The translations under genes were made by a program, and so were the position numbers. Shown here in pieces: positions 1 to 9,843 of a stretch of DNA of 64,000 bases (positions are counted from its first letter, which is position 1; every line of letters begins with the position of its first letter). The stretch is taken from NCBI RefSeq assembly GCF_030719295.1, contig NZ_CP120997.1:7202001-7266000 (forward strand), in the 5' to 3' direction. The notes below the pieces were generated by a model. It was not told the DNA's origin and made no database searches. It saw only the letters and a program-made list of their open reading frames with translations. Origin of the DNA: Streptomyces sp. Mut1. GTDB taxonomy: Bacteria > Actinomycetota > Actinomycetes > Streptomycetales > Streptomycetaceae.

Positions 1-630
1 CTGGCGGTCCTGGTGCGGAACATGGGCCAGTACGAGGACTGGAGTTCCGACGGCCGGTCCAAGGGCGGCCGCGGCCTGGCCGATGTCGACATCGCCGGCG
101 CCGGAAGGACCCAATGGCGCATCCAGGGCGCCGAGGGCGGCAACGACCCCGCCGACACCGCACGCGGGCTCTACAACAACGGAGGTCTGTACGGGGAGCG
201 CCGGGGCTGGCATCTGCCGGGCGCGCCGGACGCGTCGTGGGCGAGCACCGGCTCGCTCAAGAGCGACCGGCCCGGCGTGCGGTGGTACCGCACCACGGCC
301 CGGCTCGACCTGCCGAAGGGCGCCGACACCGCGCTCGCGCTGCGGATCGAGGACGCGGGCGGCCGGACGGACAAGTACCGCGTCCAGCTCTTCGTCAACG
401 GCTGGAACACCGGCCAGTACGTCAACAACGTGGGCCCGCAGCAGGAGTTCGTCATCCCGTCCGGCTTCCTGGAGCCGGACGGCGAGAACACCGTCGCTCT
501 CGCGGTCACCGCCGAGCAGAGCGGCGTCGGCCCCGACTCGGTCCGGCTGGTGAACCAGGGCACCGTCCTCGGGGGCGTCGCCGGCCGGCCGAACACGGCC
601 CCGGACTACGCGGCACTCGCCGCCCGGTAG
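1..630 (+). CDS. GH35 beta-galactosidase, C-terminal part (5' end outside window)
   Basis: The frame is open from the first base and ends in TAG at 628-630; only the last 209 residues are present. The segment has the look of the C-terminal beta-galactosidase jelly-roll domains: VLVRNMGQYEDW near the start, GVRWYRTTARLDLP in the middle, then LFVNGWNTGQYVNN and a FVIPSGFLEPDGENTVALAV strand pattern. These domains follow the catalytic barrel of family 35 beta-galactosidases, which are usually secreted in Streptomyces. The catalytic residues lie upstream and cannot be checked. A strong hairpin follows directly. Family assignment is from recognisable jelly-roll motifs only, so another multidomain glycosidase remains possible. 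Confidence 0.85.
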   Translation: MAVLVRNMGQYEDWSSDGRSKGGRGLADVDIAGAGRTQWRIQGAEGGNDPADTARGLYNNGGLYGERRGWHLPGAPDASWASTGSLKSDRPGVRWYRTTARLDLPKGADTALALRIEDAGGRTDKYRVQLFVNGWNTGQYVNNVGPQQEFVIPSGFLEPDGENTVALAVTAEQSGVGPDSVRLVNQGTVLGGVAGRPNTAPDYAALAAR

Positions 631-637
631 CGAAGGG

Positions 638-670
638 GTGAGCGCCCCGGCGGTCCGCCGGGGCGCTCAC
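638..670. terminator. Bidirectional terminator between convergent genes
   Basis: GTGAGCGCCCCGGCGG at 638-653 is exactly complementary to CCGCCGGGGCGCTCAC at 655-670. The hairpin starts 7 nt after the beta-galactosidase stop and 19 nt before the stop of the minus-strand zinc-finger gene, so it can serve both. Confidence 0.8.
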
Positions 671-689
671 GGCCGCACCCGGACCGCGC

Positions 690-1184
690 TCAGCCGGAGA
701 GCTTCGTCACGAACGCGGAGAGGTTGGCGACCGTACGGGCGATCTGCTCCTCCGTCGTCAGCGTCTCCTTGAAGCGCCCGCCGGAGGCCACGGCCTTCTT
801 GCCGCGTACGTACAGCGAGCAGGCCAGGTCGGTGCACATGTACAGGCCGACCGAATTGCCCTCGCGCCCGGCGGGCCCGGTCCTGCGGGCGGTCATCAGC
901 GAGACCCCGCTGCCCGGGTGCGTGGTCAGGCAGAGCGAGCACATGCTCCGGTGGAGGAACCCGCGCTGCTGGGAGGGGAAGCGCAGCGAGATCCCGGTCA
1001 GCTCGCCCGCGTGCTCGGTGACGAGGTAGCTGCGTCCCGGCGCGGACAGATCGCGCCAGCCCAGGAAGTCGAGATCGTCCCACGGCAGCTCCGCGAAATC
1101 GCGGGGCAGCGGCAGGCGCTTGGCTTCCCCCTTGGAGCAATTCACGAACGATGTGCGGATGTCCTGCTCGGTCACGGCCTTCAT
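690..1184 (-). CDS. FBP-domain (FusB-like, EF-G-binding) treble-clef zinc-finger protein
   Basis: This 164-residue protein matches the pattern of FBP-domain proteins, relatives of FusB/FusC, which bind elongation factor G and can rescue it from fusidic acid. Cys82, Cys85, Cys117 and Cys122 (CSLC and CTDLAC) form the expected four-Cys treble-clef zinc site. The helical N-terminal half starts MKAVTEQDIRTS. The ATG at 1184 was chosen over much longer upstream frames because those run through the promoter region and overlap the Nudix gene. A palindrome sits just upstream. The family is recognised from the Cys spacing and flanking residues; binding to EF-G in this organism is inference. Confidence 0.82.
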   Translation of the reverse strand: MKAVTEQDIRTSFVNCSKGEAKRLPLPRDFAELPWDDLDFLGWRDLSAPGRSYLVTEHAGELTGISLRFPSQQRGFLHRSMCSLCLTTHPGSGVSLMTARRTGPAGREGNSVGLYMCTDLACSLYVRGKKAVASGGRFKETLTTEEQIARTVANLSAFVTKLSG

Positions 1185-1201
1185 ACCCACGAAGCTAACT
1201 C

Positions 1202-1220
1202 TGCCTATGCCCCCTAGGCA
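1202..1220. promoter_or_regulatory. Palindromic operator upstream of the FBP-domain gene
   Basis: TGCCTA and TAGGCA flank a 7-bp spacer, 18 bp before the start codon. On the minus strand TTTGCC and TTAGCT around this site could serve as -35/-10 with about 18 bp spacing. The palindrome would overlap such a promoter, so control by a dimeric repressor is likely; the regulator is unknown. Confidence 0.5.
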
Positions 1221-1234
1221 AACTATTAATGTGC

Positions 1235-1738
1235 TTAGGGCTTCACCTGGGAGCCTTCGGCCACGAGCGCGAGGCGGTGCACGGGCGGGTGCCCGATGGC
1301 GAGGTCCGGGCGCCAGGTCGCGAGGATCTGGGCCGAGGGGTCGAACAGCGGTGTGGGCAGCGCGTCGGGCGGGGTCCACTCCCAGGTGCTGATGAGGTGC
1401 GGCTCGGTCACCCGCGCGGTGCCGGAGCCGACGTGCACCAGGGCGGCCATCGTGACGCGGTTGATGCCGGCGACCGCGTCGTGCAGCATCGCGAAGACGC
1501 TCACCTCGTCCTCGGCGACCGTCAGCCCCGTCTCCTCCCGCAGTTCGCGCACGGCCGCCGCCGCGACGGACTCGGGCGGATCGACCTTGCCCCCGGGCAG
1601 TTCCCAGGTGCCGCTGTGGTGCCGGCCGAGCAGCACCCGGCCCTGCGCGTCCCGCACGATCACACCGACCCCCAGCGCCGCCTGCGCCTGCGGGGGACGG
1701 GAGTTGCGGGAGGGGACGAGGGGGCGCTCGGTGTCCAT
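1235..1738 (-). CDS. Nudix hydrolase
   Basis: A 167-residue protein with a complete Nudix box, [20 protein letters not shown] followed by ETGL (about residues 50-73), matching GX5EX7REUXEEXGU. Nudix enzymes hydrolyse nucleoside diphosphates linked to a group X, using Mg2+ bound by the box glutamates. The preceding [20 protein letters not shown] strand pattern is typical of the MutT-like/ADP-ribose branch. The substrate cannot be told from sequence. The gene ends 50 nt before the FBP-domain start codon on the same strand, but the palindromic promoter between them suggests separate control. Confidence 0.92.
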   Translation of the reverse strand: MDTERPLVPSRNSRPPQAQAALGVGVIVRDAQGRVLLGRHHSGTWELPGGKVDPPESVAAAAVRELREETGLTVAEDEVSVFAMLHDAVAGINRVTMAALVHVGSGTARVTEPHLISTWEWTPPDALPTPLFDPSAQILATWRPDLAIGHPPVHRLALVAEGSQVKP

Positions 1739-1809
1739 GGAGTCTCCTGACGGGGGCCGGTTCGGTTCGGGCGTCGAGCCTACGGGGCGGCCGGGACCGG
1801 TTTTCGCGC

Positions 1810-2709
1810 TCAGAGAGCCAGCCGCAGCGAGGTGTCCGAAACGCCGAGCCGTACGCTCTGCCCCCAGGTCAGCTCCAGCGCGTCCGCCTCCATGCCGTCA
1901 CCGAAGACCACCACCCGGTCGGACTCCGAGGTCAGCCGCAGCCCCTGCCCCGGGCCCAGCTCGCCCGAGACGAACGAGGTGCCGGTCGCGGGCGACGGCC
2001 ACGCCTCCCGGACGAACCAGAGCAGCCGGGGATCGGCGGGTCCCGGCAGGGCGAGGGGACTGCGGCGCTCCTGCCACAGGGAGCGCAGCCAGCCCGTGGC
2101 CCCGGTGCCGGTCCCGACCAGGACACCGGAGGAGGCCTGCGGTTCGGCGGGGGAGTCCGCCGGGTCGGGGCCGAGCCGGTAGCGGGCCGTCTGGTGGCCG
2201 GGCGGACCGAGGTAGATCTCGTTGAGGGCGAGCAGCCGCTGCGTGTCGTCGGCCACCGCCTCGACCATCGTCAGCTCCTCGGCCCGCCCGCCGGCCGCCA
2301 CGGCCGCCCGCATGAGCGCCGCCGCGTCGGCCGGCCGGTGGCGCACCAGGACACCGGGGTTGCGGCCCGGGTCGGTGTCGATGCCGATGACCGGCTGGCC
2401 GGAGAGGTACTTGGCGGCGTTGGCGACCAGACCGTCCTGCCCGACGACGACCACCACGTCCTCGGGCGCGAACAGGAACCGGTCCAGATCGGCCCGCTCC
2501 ACCCGGCTGTGACGCCACTGGAGCGGAACGGCCGCCGCCACGTCGGCCAGCGCCTGCCGGGTCCGCTCGTGCCTGCGGGCCACCTCCTCGATGGACCGGC
2601 CCCGCCCGGCCAGGACGAACGCCGCCTGGCCGTGCGTGCCGTGCCGGGCGAGCAGCTCCTCGTACTCGGTGGTGCGGTGGACCAGCACCGCCCGCGGGGC
2701 CAGGCTCAC
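1810..2709 (-). CDS. NAD kinase-like protein coupled to SPFH gene
   Basis: The 299-residue protein has an N-terminal Rossmann-like half with [17 protein letters not shown] in the place of the GGDGT motif of NAD kinases, followed by [16 protein letters not shown], and a second half with [16 protein letters not shown] resembling the NAD-kinase TPTGSTAY loop. NAD kinases phosphorylate NAD to NADP with ATP. Here the first Gly pair is GQ, so activity may differ or be lost. It begins at GTG 2709-2707, whose last bases overlap the SPFH stop codon (GTGA), so the two are translationally coupled. A very long open frame continues upstream through the SPFH gene but is a shadow. Assignment to the superfamily is fairly secure; NAD as substrate is not. 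Confidence 0.75.
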   Translation of the reverse strand: MSLAPRAVLVHRTTEYEELLARHGTHGQAAFVLAGRGRSIEEVARRHERTRQALADVAAAVPLQWRHSRVERADLDRFLFAPEDVVVVVGQDGLVANAAKYLSGQPVIGIDTDPGRNPGVLVRHRPADAAALMRAAVAAGGRAEELTMVEAVADDTQRLLALNEIYLGPPGHQTARYRLGPDPADSPAEPQASSGVLVGTGTGATGWLRSLWQERRSPLALPGPADPRLLWFVREAWPSPATGTSFVSGELGPGQGLRLTSESDRVVVFGDGMEADALELTWGQSVRLGVSDTSLRLAL

Positions 2710-3719
2710 GCCTGCGCACCGGGTGCCGGGCGGCCGAGCTTGGTGAGCAGGCCGGTGAGGACGTCGGGCGAGAGGGTCAGGCTCTCGATGTGCGGCAGGT
2801 TCTCCGCGAGCCGGGTGGCCGCCAGCGCGTGCAGGGTCCCGGCCTCCACCTCGCCGTGCGCCCGCAGCCAGGCCGCCTGCGCCTCGGCGCGCGCCGCGCC
2901 CACCGTGCGGGCCGCCTCGGCCTCGGCGCCGGCCAGCCGCACCGTGCGGGCGGCCTCCGCCTCGGCGCGTACGCCGTCGGCCGCCGCGCCCTCCTCGGCC
3001 TCGCGCCGGGCGTTGGTGCCGCGCTGCTCGACGAGCTGCTCCTCGCGGCGGGCCAGTTCGATCTGGCTGGCCAGCTCGTTCTCGGCGATGGTCCGCTCGC
3101 GCTCGACGGCCACGGCGCGCCGTTCGTACGTCGCCCGGTCGGCCTCCTGCTGGATCTGCTCGCGGGCCGGGGTGCGCAGGGCGCGCTCCACCTCGGCCTC
3201 GGGGCGGATGGCGACGACGCGCACGGCCACCACGTCGATGCCGGTGGCGGGCAGCCTGGGCTCGTCGGTGAGACCGGCCGCCACCCGCTCGCGGACGGCG
3301 GCGACCCCGTCCACCAGGGCGCCGGCCAGCGGGGTCCTGGCGAGCACGTCGAGGGTGTGCTGCTGGGCGGTCTCGGTGAGGAGGGTCGCGATCTGCTCCA
3401 GGGGTGCGCCGCGCCAGGCGCCGGTGTCCGGGTCGACGGAGAAGTCGAGGCGGGCGGCGGCCTCGGCGGGGTCGCTGATGCGGTAGGTCACCGTGGCCTG
3501 CACGGTGACGTCCTGGAAGTCGGAGGTGCGCGCGTGGAACGCCATGGCCAGCTCCCGGTCGTTGACCGGGACCTCGGAGAGCGCGGCGCTCAGTGACCGG
3601 TACCAGAAGCTCAGCCCCGCCCCGTCGTGGGCGAGCCGGCCGCGCTTGTGGTGGCGGATGTGCGCGGTGGGCGCGGAGCGCAGATGACGCCAGCCGAAGC
3701 GGCGGGTGATGTCGGCCAT
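2706..3719 (-). CDS. SPFH/band-7 domain protein
   Basis: A 337-residue protein beginning MADITRRFGWRHLRS without a transmembrane anchor. Residues about 10-190 read as an SPFH/prohibitin-like domain (FQDVTVQATVTYRISDPAEA is typical). Residues about 190-300 are a long Ala/Glu/Arg-rich coiled coil with repeated EAEAARTV units, as in flotillin-type proteins that oligomerise at membranes. Initiation at ATG 3719 has a GAGGGGGTC ribosome site. It is the first gene of a two-gene unit with the NAD-kinase-like gene. Role unknown; lack of a membrane segment suggests a peripheral or soluble scaffold. Confidence 0.85.
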   Translation of the reverse strand: MADITRRFGWRHLRSAPTAHIRHHKRGRLAHDGAGLSFWYRSLSAALSEVPVNDRELAMAFHARTSDFQDVTVQATVTYRISDPAEAAARLDFSVDPDTGAWRGAPLEQIATLLTETAQQHTLDVLARTPLAGALVDGVAAVRERVAAGLTDEPRLPATGIDVVAVRVVAIRPEAEVERALRTPAREQIQQEADRATYERRAVAVERERTIAENELASQIELARREEQLVEQRGTNARREAEEGAAADGVRAEAEAARTVRLAGAEAEAARTVGAARAEAQAAWLRAHGEVEAGTLHALAATRLAENLPHIESLTLSPDVLTGLLTKLGRPAPGAQA

Positions 3720-3740
3720 GGTGACCCCCTCGATCTTTTC

Positions 3741-3780
3741 TCGTCATGAAGACGATAAAGGGTGCTCGGCTTATCGTCAA
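3741..3780 (-). promoter_or_regulatory. Promoter and palindromic operator of the SPFH operon
   Basis: On the minus strand TTGACG (3780-3775) and TATCGT (3757-3752) are spaced by 17 bp, a good housekeeping-sigma promoter. Both hexamers lie inside a perfect inverted repeat, GACGATAA (3751-3758) and TTATCGTC (3771-3778). A third half-site TCGTC (3741-3745) sits at the expected start point. This geometry suggests a repressor that covers both promoter boxes. Confidence 0.65.
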
Positions 3781-3811
3781 GGGGACGAAAATGAGGGTCC
3801 GGGTACGCGAA

Positions 3812-3844
3812 CGGCCGGTGACTCCGGAAAGAAGTCGCCGGCCG
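3812..3844 (-). terminator. Hairpin downstream of the tetR gene
   Basis: CGGCCGGTGACT at 3812-3823 pairs with AGTCGCCGGCCG at 3833-3844, with one G-U type mismatch and a short A-rich loop. It lies about 80 nt beyond the tetR stop on the minus strand and before the SPFH promoter, so it probably ends the tetR transcript. Confidence 0.55.
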
Positions 3845-3925
3845 TCCGGGTTGCGCGCCGCCCCCGTCCCCACGGTGCGGCGCGGGCGGGCCGCCGTCAT
3901 CCGCTGGAACGACGGCCCACGTCTG

Positions 3926-4555
3926 TCAGGACCCGGACGCCGGAGCGTCCAGGCCGAGTGCGGGAAGGACCGCGCCCACCACGAAGCGGACGAGGTAGGT
4001 CTCGTCCGCGTAGGCCCCGGTGAGCATCGGGCGGGCCCGCATCACGCCGAGCAGCTGGGCCGGGACGAACTCCGCCGCCGGGTTGTCCGCCGCCACCTCG
4101 CCGCGCTCCACTCCGCGCCGCACGAGCGCGTCGATCGCCGCCAGTTCCGGCAGGATCAGCGACTCGCGCAGCGCGCACAGCAGCTCCGGGTTCTGGAGCG
4201 CCGCGTGGCTCAGCGCCAGCATCAGGGGCGTGTCGCGGCGCGAGCCCTCGCCGATGGCCCGTGCTGCTTCCAGCAGGTCACCCGCCAGCGAACCGGTGTC
4301 GATCTTCCGCAGGGCGCCGCGCCGGGTGCCGTGCAGGGCGGCCACGACCAGCTCGGGCTTCGAACCCCACTGGCGGTAGAGCGTGGACTTGCCGCAGCGG
4401 GAGCGGGAGGCGACGCCCTCCATGGTCAGCGACTCGTAGCCGCTCTCCCTCAGCATGTCGAGCACGGCGGTGTAGAGCTCCTGGGCCCGCTCCGGAGTGA
4501 TCTTCGAGCGGCGCTGCGCGGGGGCGTGCTCCTGCTCGGTCTCCTGCGACGACAT
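3926..4555 (-). CDS. TetR-family repressor, divergent from PAP2 gene
   Basis: A 209-residue regulator. The N-terminal TetR DNA-binding domain is clear: ELYTAVLDMLRESGYESLTM, then VASRSRCGKSTLYRQWGSKPELV, the last part being the recognition helix. The C-terminal part (SRRDTPLMLALSHAAL, LPELAAIDALVRRGVERGEV) resembles the TetR_C ligand-binding domains. ATG 4555 was chosen because GAGGGAA precedes it at good distance; longer frames run into the operator. It most likely represses itself and the divergent PAP2-DMT genes through the iteron array at 4591-4660. The ligand is unknown. Confidence 0.92.
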   Translation of the reverse strand: MSSQETEQEHAPAQRRSKITPERAQELYTAVLDMLRESGYESLTMEGVASRSRCGKSTLYRQWGSKPELVVAALHGTRRGALRKIDTGSLAGDLLEAARAIGEGSRRDTPLMLALSHAALQNPELLCALRESLILPELAAIDALVRRGVERGEVAADNPAAEFVPAQLLGVMRARPMLTGAYADETYLVRFVVGAVLPALGLDAPASGS

Positions 4556-4590
4556 GCGCTTTCCCTCTCTGCGACTCTGCGACGAGGTCC

Positions 4591-4660
4591 ATCGATACGC
4601 CAGTGTACCGATACGCGAGTGTTCCGATACGGTCGCGTATCGGTACACTGGCGTATCGAT
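4591..4660. promoter_or_regulatory. TetR operator array: 28-bp perfect inverted repeat with five CGATACG iterons
   Basis: Bases 4591-4618 and 4633-4660 are perfect inverted repeats separated by 14 bp. Within and between them CGATACG occurs at 4593, 4609 and 4625, and its complement CGTATCG at 4636 and 4652; the spacing is 16 bp in each series. The central pair makes an 18-20 bp palindrome, CCGATACG-GTCG-CGTATCGG (4624-4643). The array fills the space between tetR and the PAP2 gene, and TACACT within it (4644-4649, and its mirror) may act as -10 boxes for both directions. Several TetR dimers could bind side by side. Confidence 0.85.
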
Positions 4661-4714
4661 AAGGCGGGTCCGTCCCGCGACCGAGACACCGCATCGTCAG
4701 CAAAGGGGCACCGG

Positions 4715-5530
4715 GTGAAGCACACCGGCAGCAAGCCCGCCGACCGGGAGCCGGACACCACAGCCCGACCGCCTTTCGTCCGCGAGCTGCTACTTGTCGC
4801 AGGGCTCTTCGTGATCTACAAGCTCGGCCGCCAGGCCGCGAACGGTCACGTCGACGAGGCGTTCCACAACGCCGGCCGTGTCTGGGACCTGGAACGCGCC
4901 GCGCGGCTGCCCGGTGAAGGCGCCGTACAGGGCCTGCTCCTGCACGACGAGACGCTGATCCGCCTCGCGAACACCTACTACGCGACCGTGCACTTCCCGG
5001 CCACGCTGCTCTTCCTGGGCTGGCTGTACTGGCGCCGCCCCCGCCACTACGTCTGGTCGCGCCGCATCCTCGCCGTGCTCACCGGTGCCGCGCTCGCCCT
5101 GCATCTGGTCTTCCCCCTGGCCCCGCCCCGGCTGCTCGCCGCCACCGGCCTCGTAGACACCGGCCAGGTCTACGGACCGACGGTGTACGGGGCGACTCCC
5201 GCCACCGACTCCATGGCCAACCAGTTTGCCGCGATGCCCTCGCTGCACTTCGGCTGGGCGGTCATGGTCGGCGTCGGCCTCGTCGTCGCCACCCGCTCCC
5301 GGTGGCGGTGGCTGTGGCTGCTGCACCCGGCGGTCACCCTGCTCGTCATCGTCGGCACCGCCAACCACTACTGGCTCGACTCGATTGTGGTGACCGCTCT
5401 GCTCTCGGTGGCGTTCGCCGCGCTGCGGCTGCCGCGCGCCGAACCGGTCCGCCCGCCGCTCCCCTGGCCGTCCGTCGTGGCACAGCGGGAACCCGCCGGG
5501 CCCTACGCCGGTCTGGAAGCGCGCCGGTGA
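4715..5530 (+). CDS. PAP2-superfamily membrane phosphatase/transferase
   Basis: The 271-residue protein has about six hydrophobic segments and the PAP2 motifs: PSLHFGW (motif 2) and ANHYWLDS (motif 3, catalytic His and Asp). The wide spacing and HYWLD form resemble the PAP2_3 / inositol-phosphorylceramide-synthase-like branch, which acts on lipid phosphates at the membrane. The GTG at 4715 was chosen because AAAGGGG lies about 8 nt before it; an open frame extends far upstream through tetR but is not coding. It is divergent from tetR and its TGA overlaps the GTG of the next gene, so the two form an operon under TetR control. Confidence 0.88.
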   Translation: MKHTGSKPADREPDTTARPPFVRELLLVAGLFVIYKLGRQAANGHVDEAFHNAGRVWDLERAARLPGEGAVQGLLLHDETLIRLANTYYATVHFPATLLFLGWLYWRRPRHYVWSRRILAVLTGAALALHLVFPLAPPRLLAATGLVDTGQVYGPTVYGATPATDSMANQFAAMPSLHFGWAVMVGVGLVVATRSRWRWLWLLHPAVTLLVIVGTANHYWLDSIVVTALLSVAFAALRLPRAEPVRPPLPWPSVVAQREPAGPYAGLEARR

Positions 5531-6450
5531 ACGCCACCCTGGCCGCCGTCGCGCTGTCCCTCGTCTCCGCGGCCGCCTACGCGGCGGCCGCGGTGGCCCA
5601 GGCACGGCTGGCCGGCCGCACCGCACCGGACACCGGGACGCTCCGGCTGCTCGGGCGCGGCGCCTGGTGGTGCGCGGTCGGCCTGAACGCGGGCGGCGCC
5701 CTCCTGCACGTGGCCGCCCTGAAGTACGGGCCGCTCACCCTGGTCCAGCCGCTCGGGGCGCTCACCCTGGTGGCGGCCGTCCCGCTGGGCGCCAGGACCG
5801 CGGGCCGCCGGGTCACCCGCACCGAGTGGCGCGGCACCCTGCTCACCCTGCTCGGCCTCGGGGCCCTGCTGCTGGCGGCCGGCGGGAGCGCCCCGCACGA
5901 GACGCTGACCCTGACCGAGGCACTGGCCGTCGGCGCCGGGACCATGGTCCTCGTCACCGGCCTCAGCCGTCCGGGCGCCCGCCCCGGACTCCGGCACGCC
6001 GCGGCCTCCGGCATCACATCCGGCGTCGCCTCCGCGCTCACCCAGACCCTGACCGTCGCCGTCACCGACCACACGGGACCGCTGCTCAGCACGCGCGTGG
6101 TGGTCGTCGCCGTGCTCGTGTCCGCGTTCGCGATGGGCGGGCTGCTCCTCGCCCAGACGGCCTACCGGGGCGGCCTCGGCGCCCCGCTCGCCGTCGTCAC
6201 CCTCGCCAACCCGGTCGCCGCCGCGGCCATCGGCCTGGCCCTGCTGGGGGAGCGGATCCAGGGCGGCCCGGCCGGGCTCGTCCCGGCGCTGCTCGGCGCG
6301 GCGGCCGCCGTGAGGGGCGTGATCCTGCTCAGCCGCGCCCAGTCGCAGCCGGCGCCCGCCCCGGCGGGTACCCCGTCGAGGGTGGTCATCAGGAGCCCCG
6401 GGGCCGTCCGTCCTCAGCAGCCGCGCAGGATCAGGGCCGGCCGCCTCTGA
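5527..6450 (+). CDS. DMT/EamA-type transporter
   Basis: A 307-residue integral membrane protein with about nine or ten hydrophobic helices in two similar halves (VQPLGALTLVAAVPLG in the first, ANPVAAAAIGLALLGERI in the second), the arrangement of drug/metabolite transporters. The GTG start overlaps the PAP2 stop (GTGA). A paralogue with the same layout lies at 59230-60432 (shared motifs YGPLTLVQPLGALT and AYRGxGLxAPLAxVT). The 3' end overlaps the convergent padR gene by 20 bp. Substrate unknown; coupling to PAP2 hints at a lipid or phosphorylated compound, but that is inference. Confidence 0.85.
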   Translation: MNATLAAVALSLVSAAAYAAAAVAQARLAGRTAPDTGTLRLLGRGAWWCAVGLNAGGALLHVAALKYGPLTLVQPLGALTLVAAVPLGARTAGRRVTRTEWRGTLLTLLGLGALLLAAGGSAPHETLTLTEALAVGAGTMVLVTGLSRPGARPGLRHAAASGITSGVASALTQTLTVAVTDHTGPLLSTRVVVVAVLVSAFAMGGLLLAQTAYRGGLGAPLAVVTLANPVAAAAIGLALLGERIQGGPAGLVPALLGAAAAVRGVILLSRAQSQPAPAPAGTPSRVVIRSPGAVRPQQPRRIRAGRL

Positions 6451-7015
6451 CCTCGCGGGACACGGTCTGAGCGGGGTCAGGAGCCGGGGCGGGAAGGTCC
6501 GCGAGTGCGCGGGTCAGCCACCCGATCCAGAAGTTCTCCAGGTCGATGCCGCCGCGCAGCACCAGATGCCGCAGCCGGTCCTCCGGCGCGTCCCGGCCCG
6601 GCGGGAAGTCCCGGGTCTCGATCTCCAGGTACTCCGCCAGCTGCCGCCGGTGCAGCGCCAGATGACGGCGCAGCTCCCCGTCGAGTCCGGGCGCTCCGAC
6701 GACCGCCGCCGCCCGCATCCGCAGCAGCAGCGGATCACGCACCTGCTTGGGGTCCTCCCGCCTGGCCACCCAGGCGGACAGCGCCTCGCGGCCCGCCGGC
6801 AGCACCTCGTACTCCTTCTTCCGGCCCCGGGCGGGCTGCACCGGGGTCAGCGCCCTGATCTGCCCGGCCTGCTCCAGCTTGCCCAGCTCGCGGTAGATCT
6901 GCTGGTGGGTGGCCGACCAGAAGTAGCCGATCGACCGGTCGAACCTGCGGGTCAGCTCAAGACCCGACGAGGGCTTTTCCAGCAGGGCGGTGAGGATCGC
7001 GTGCGGCAGTGACAT
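6431..7015 (-). CDS. PadR-family transcriptional regulator
   Basis: A 194-residue protein with an N-terminal PadR winged helix: MSLPHAILTALLEKPSSGLE, FDRSIGYFWSATHQQIYREL, then LEQAGQI and ARGRKKEYEV for the wing. The C-terminal half is the helical dimerisation domain of the VirR/AphA-like subgroup (LRRHLALHRRQLAEYLEIE). Two in-frame ATGs are possible (7015 and 7024); the inner one has AGGA about 8 nt before it. It lies 53 nt downstream of fadH on the same strand and may be co-transcribed; whether it represses fadH is unproven. Confidence 0.9.
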   Translation of the reverse strand: MSLPHAILTALLEKPSSGLELTRRFDRSIGYFWSATHQQIYRELGKLEQAGQIRALTPVQPARGRKKEYEVLPAGREALSAWVARREDPKQVRDPLLLRMRAAAVVGAPGLDGELRRHLALHRRQLAEYLEIETRDFPPGRDAPEDRLRHLVLRGGIDLENFWIGWLTRALADLPAPAPDPAQTVSREVRGGRP

Positions 7016-7068
7016 GGGGTGCATCCTAGGGACGGCCGGACGGCCCGGAGGCCGCCCGGCCGTCCGGG

Positions 7069-9164
<2,096 letters not shown>

Positions 9165-9318
9165 GTCGCACTGTGTCACGGGTCACGCCCCGATGCGGGC
9201 CGCCCGGACGGCGTAACAACGCGGTCCGCGCGCGGCGCGGTGCACGGAGAGTGGTGACGTACGGCATCCAGGGACCCGCGTCGTCCGGGCGGGACCCCGA
9301 AACCCACCGGAGGCCCCC

Positions 9319-9843
9319 ATGGGCTGTGTCAACCGTCACGACCTCGGTCTGCTCGTCCTGCGCGTCGGCACGGGAGCGGTGCTCGCCGCCCACGGCAGCC
9401 AGAAGCTCGCCGGCTGGTTCGGCGGCGGGGGAGTCGAGGGCACCACCGCGGCCATGGAGGCCATGGGCTTCCGTCCGCCGAAGCACAGCGCCATCGCCGC
9501 CGGGCTCGGTGAGGCGGGCGGCGGCGCGCTGCTCGCTCTGGGCCTCGCCACCCCGGCGGCCGGGGCGGCGGCGGCCGGCGCCATGGCCGGAGCGGTGGCC
9601 GTCCACGCTCCCGCGGGCTTCTTCGCGCAGGGCGGCGGCTACGAGTACCCGGCGTTCCTCGGCTTCACCGCCGCCGCGATCGGCCTGACCGGCCCCGGCC
9701 GCTACTCCGTCGACCACGCCACCGGCCACGCGTTCAACCAGCCCTGGATGGTCGCCCTCGCCTTCGCCGGCAGCGCGGTAGCGGCCGCCGCCGTGGTCGG
9801 CAAGCGGTCCAGGGCGCAGGTCCCGGAGCCGGAGGAGTTCTGA
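9319..9843 (+). CDS. DoxX-family membrane protein
   Basis: A 174-residue protein with four predicted membrane helices and the DoxX signature at the N-terminus (LGLLVLRVGTGAVLAAHGSQ, then KLAGWFGG) plus GLGEAGGGALLALGLATP. DoxX proteins are small membrane proteins linked to thiol and redox stress; their chemistry is poorly defined. CGGAGG precedes the ATG at good spacing. Its last codons (PEPEEF) form the first copy of a tandem repeat that continues past the stop. Confidence 0.88.
   Translation: MGCVNRHDLGLLVLRVGTGAVLAAHGSQKLAGWFGGGGVEGTTAAMEAMGFRPPKHSAIAAGLGEAGGGALLALGLATPAAGAAAAGAMAGAVAVHAPAGFFAQGGGYEYPAFLGFTAAAIGLTGPGRYSVDHATGHAFNQPWMVALAFAGSAVAAAAVVGKRSRAQVPEPEEF

Noticed and set aside
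1810..3900. A single 696-codon minus-strand open frame
   Set aside because: Only the part from GTG 2709 is protein-like. The rest is antiphase to the SPFH gene and Arg/Gly/Pro-rich, a typical high-GC shadow.
3746..5530. A 594-codon plus-strand frame ending in the PAP2 protein
   Set aside because: It runs through the tetR gene on the other strand and the operator; the PAP2 domain and ribosome site begin at 4715.
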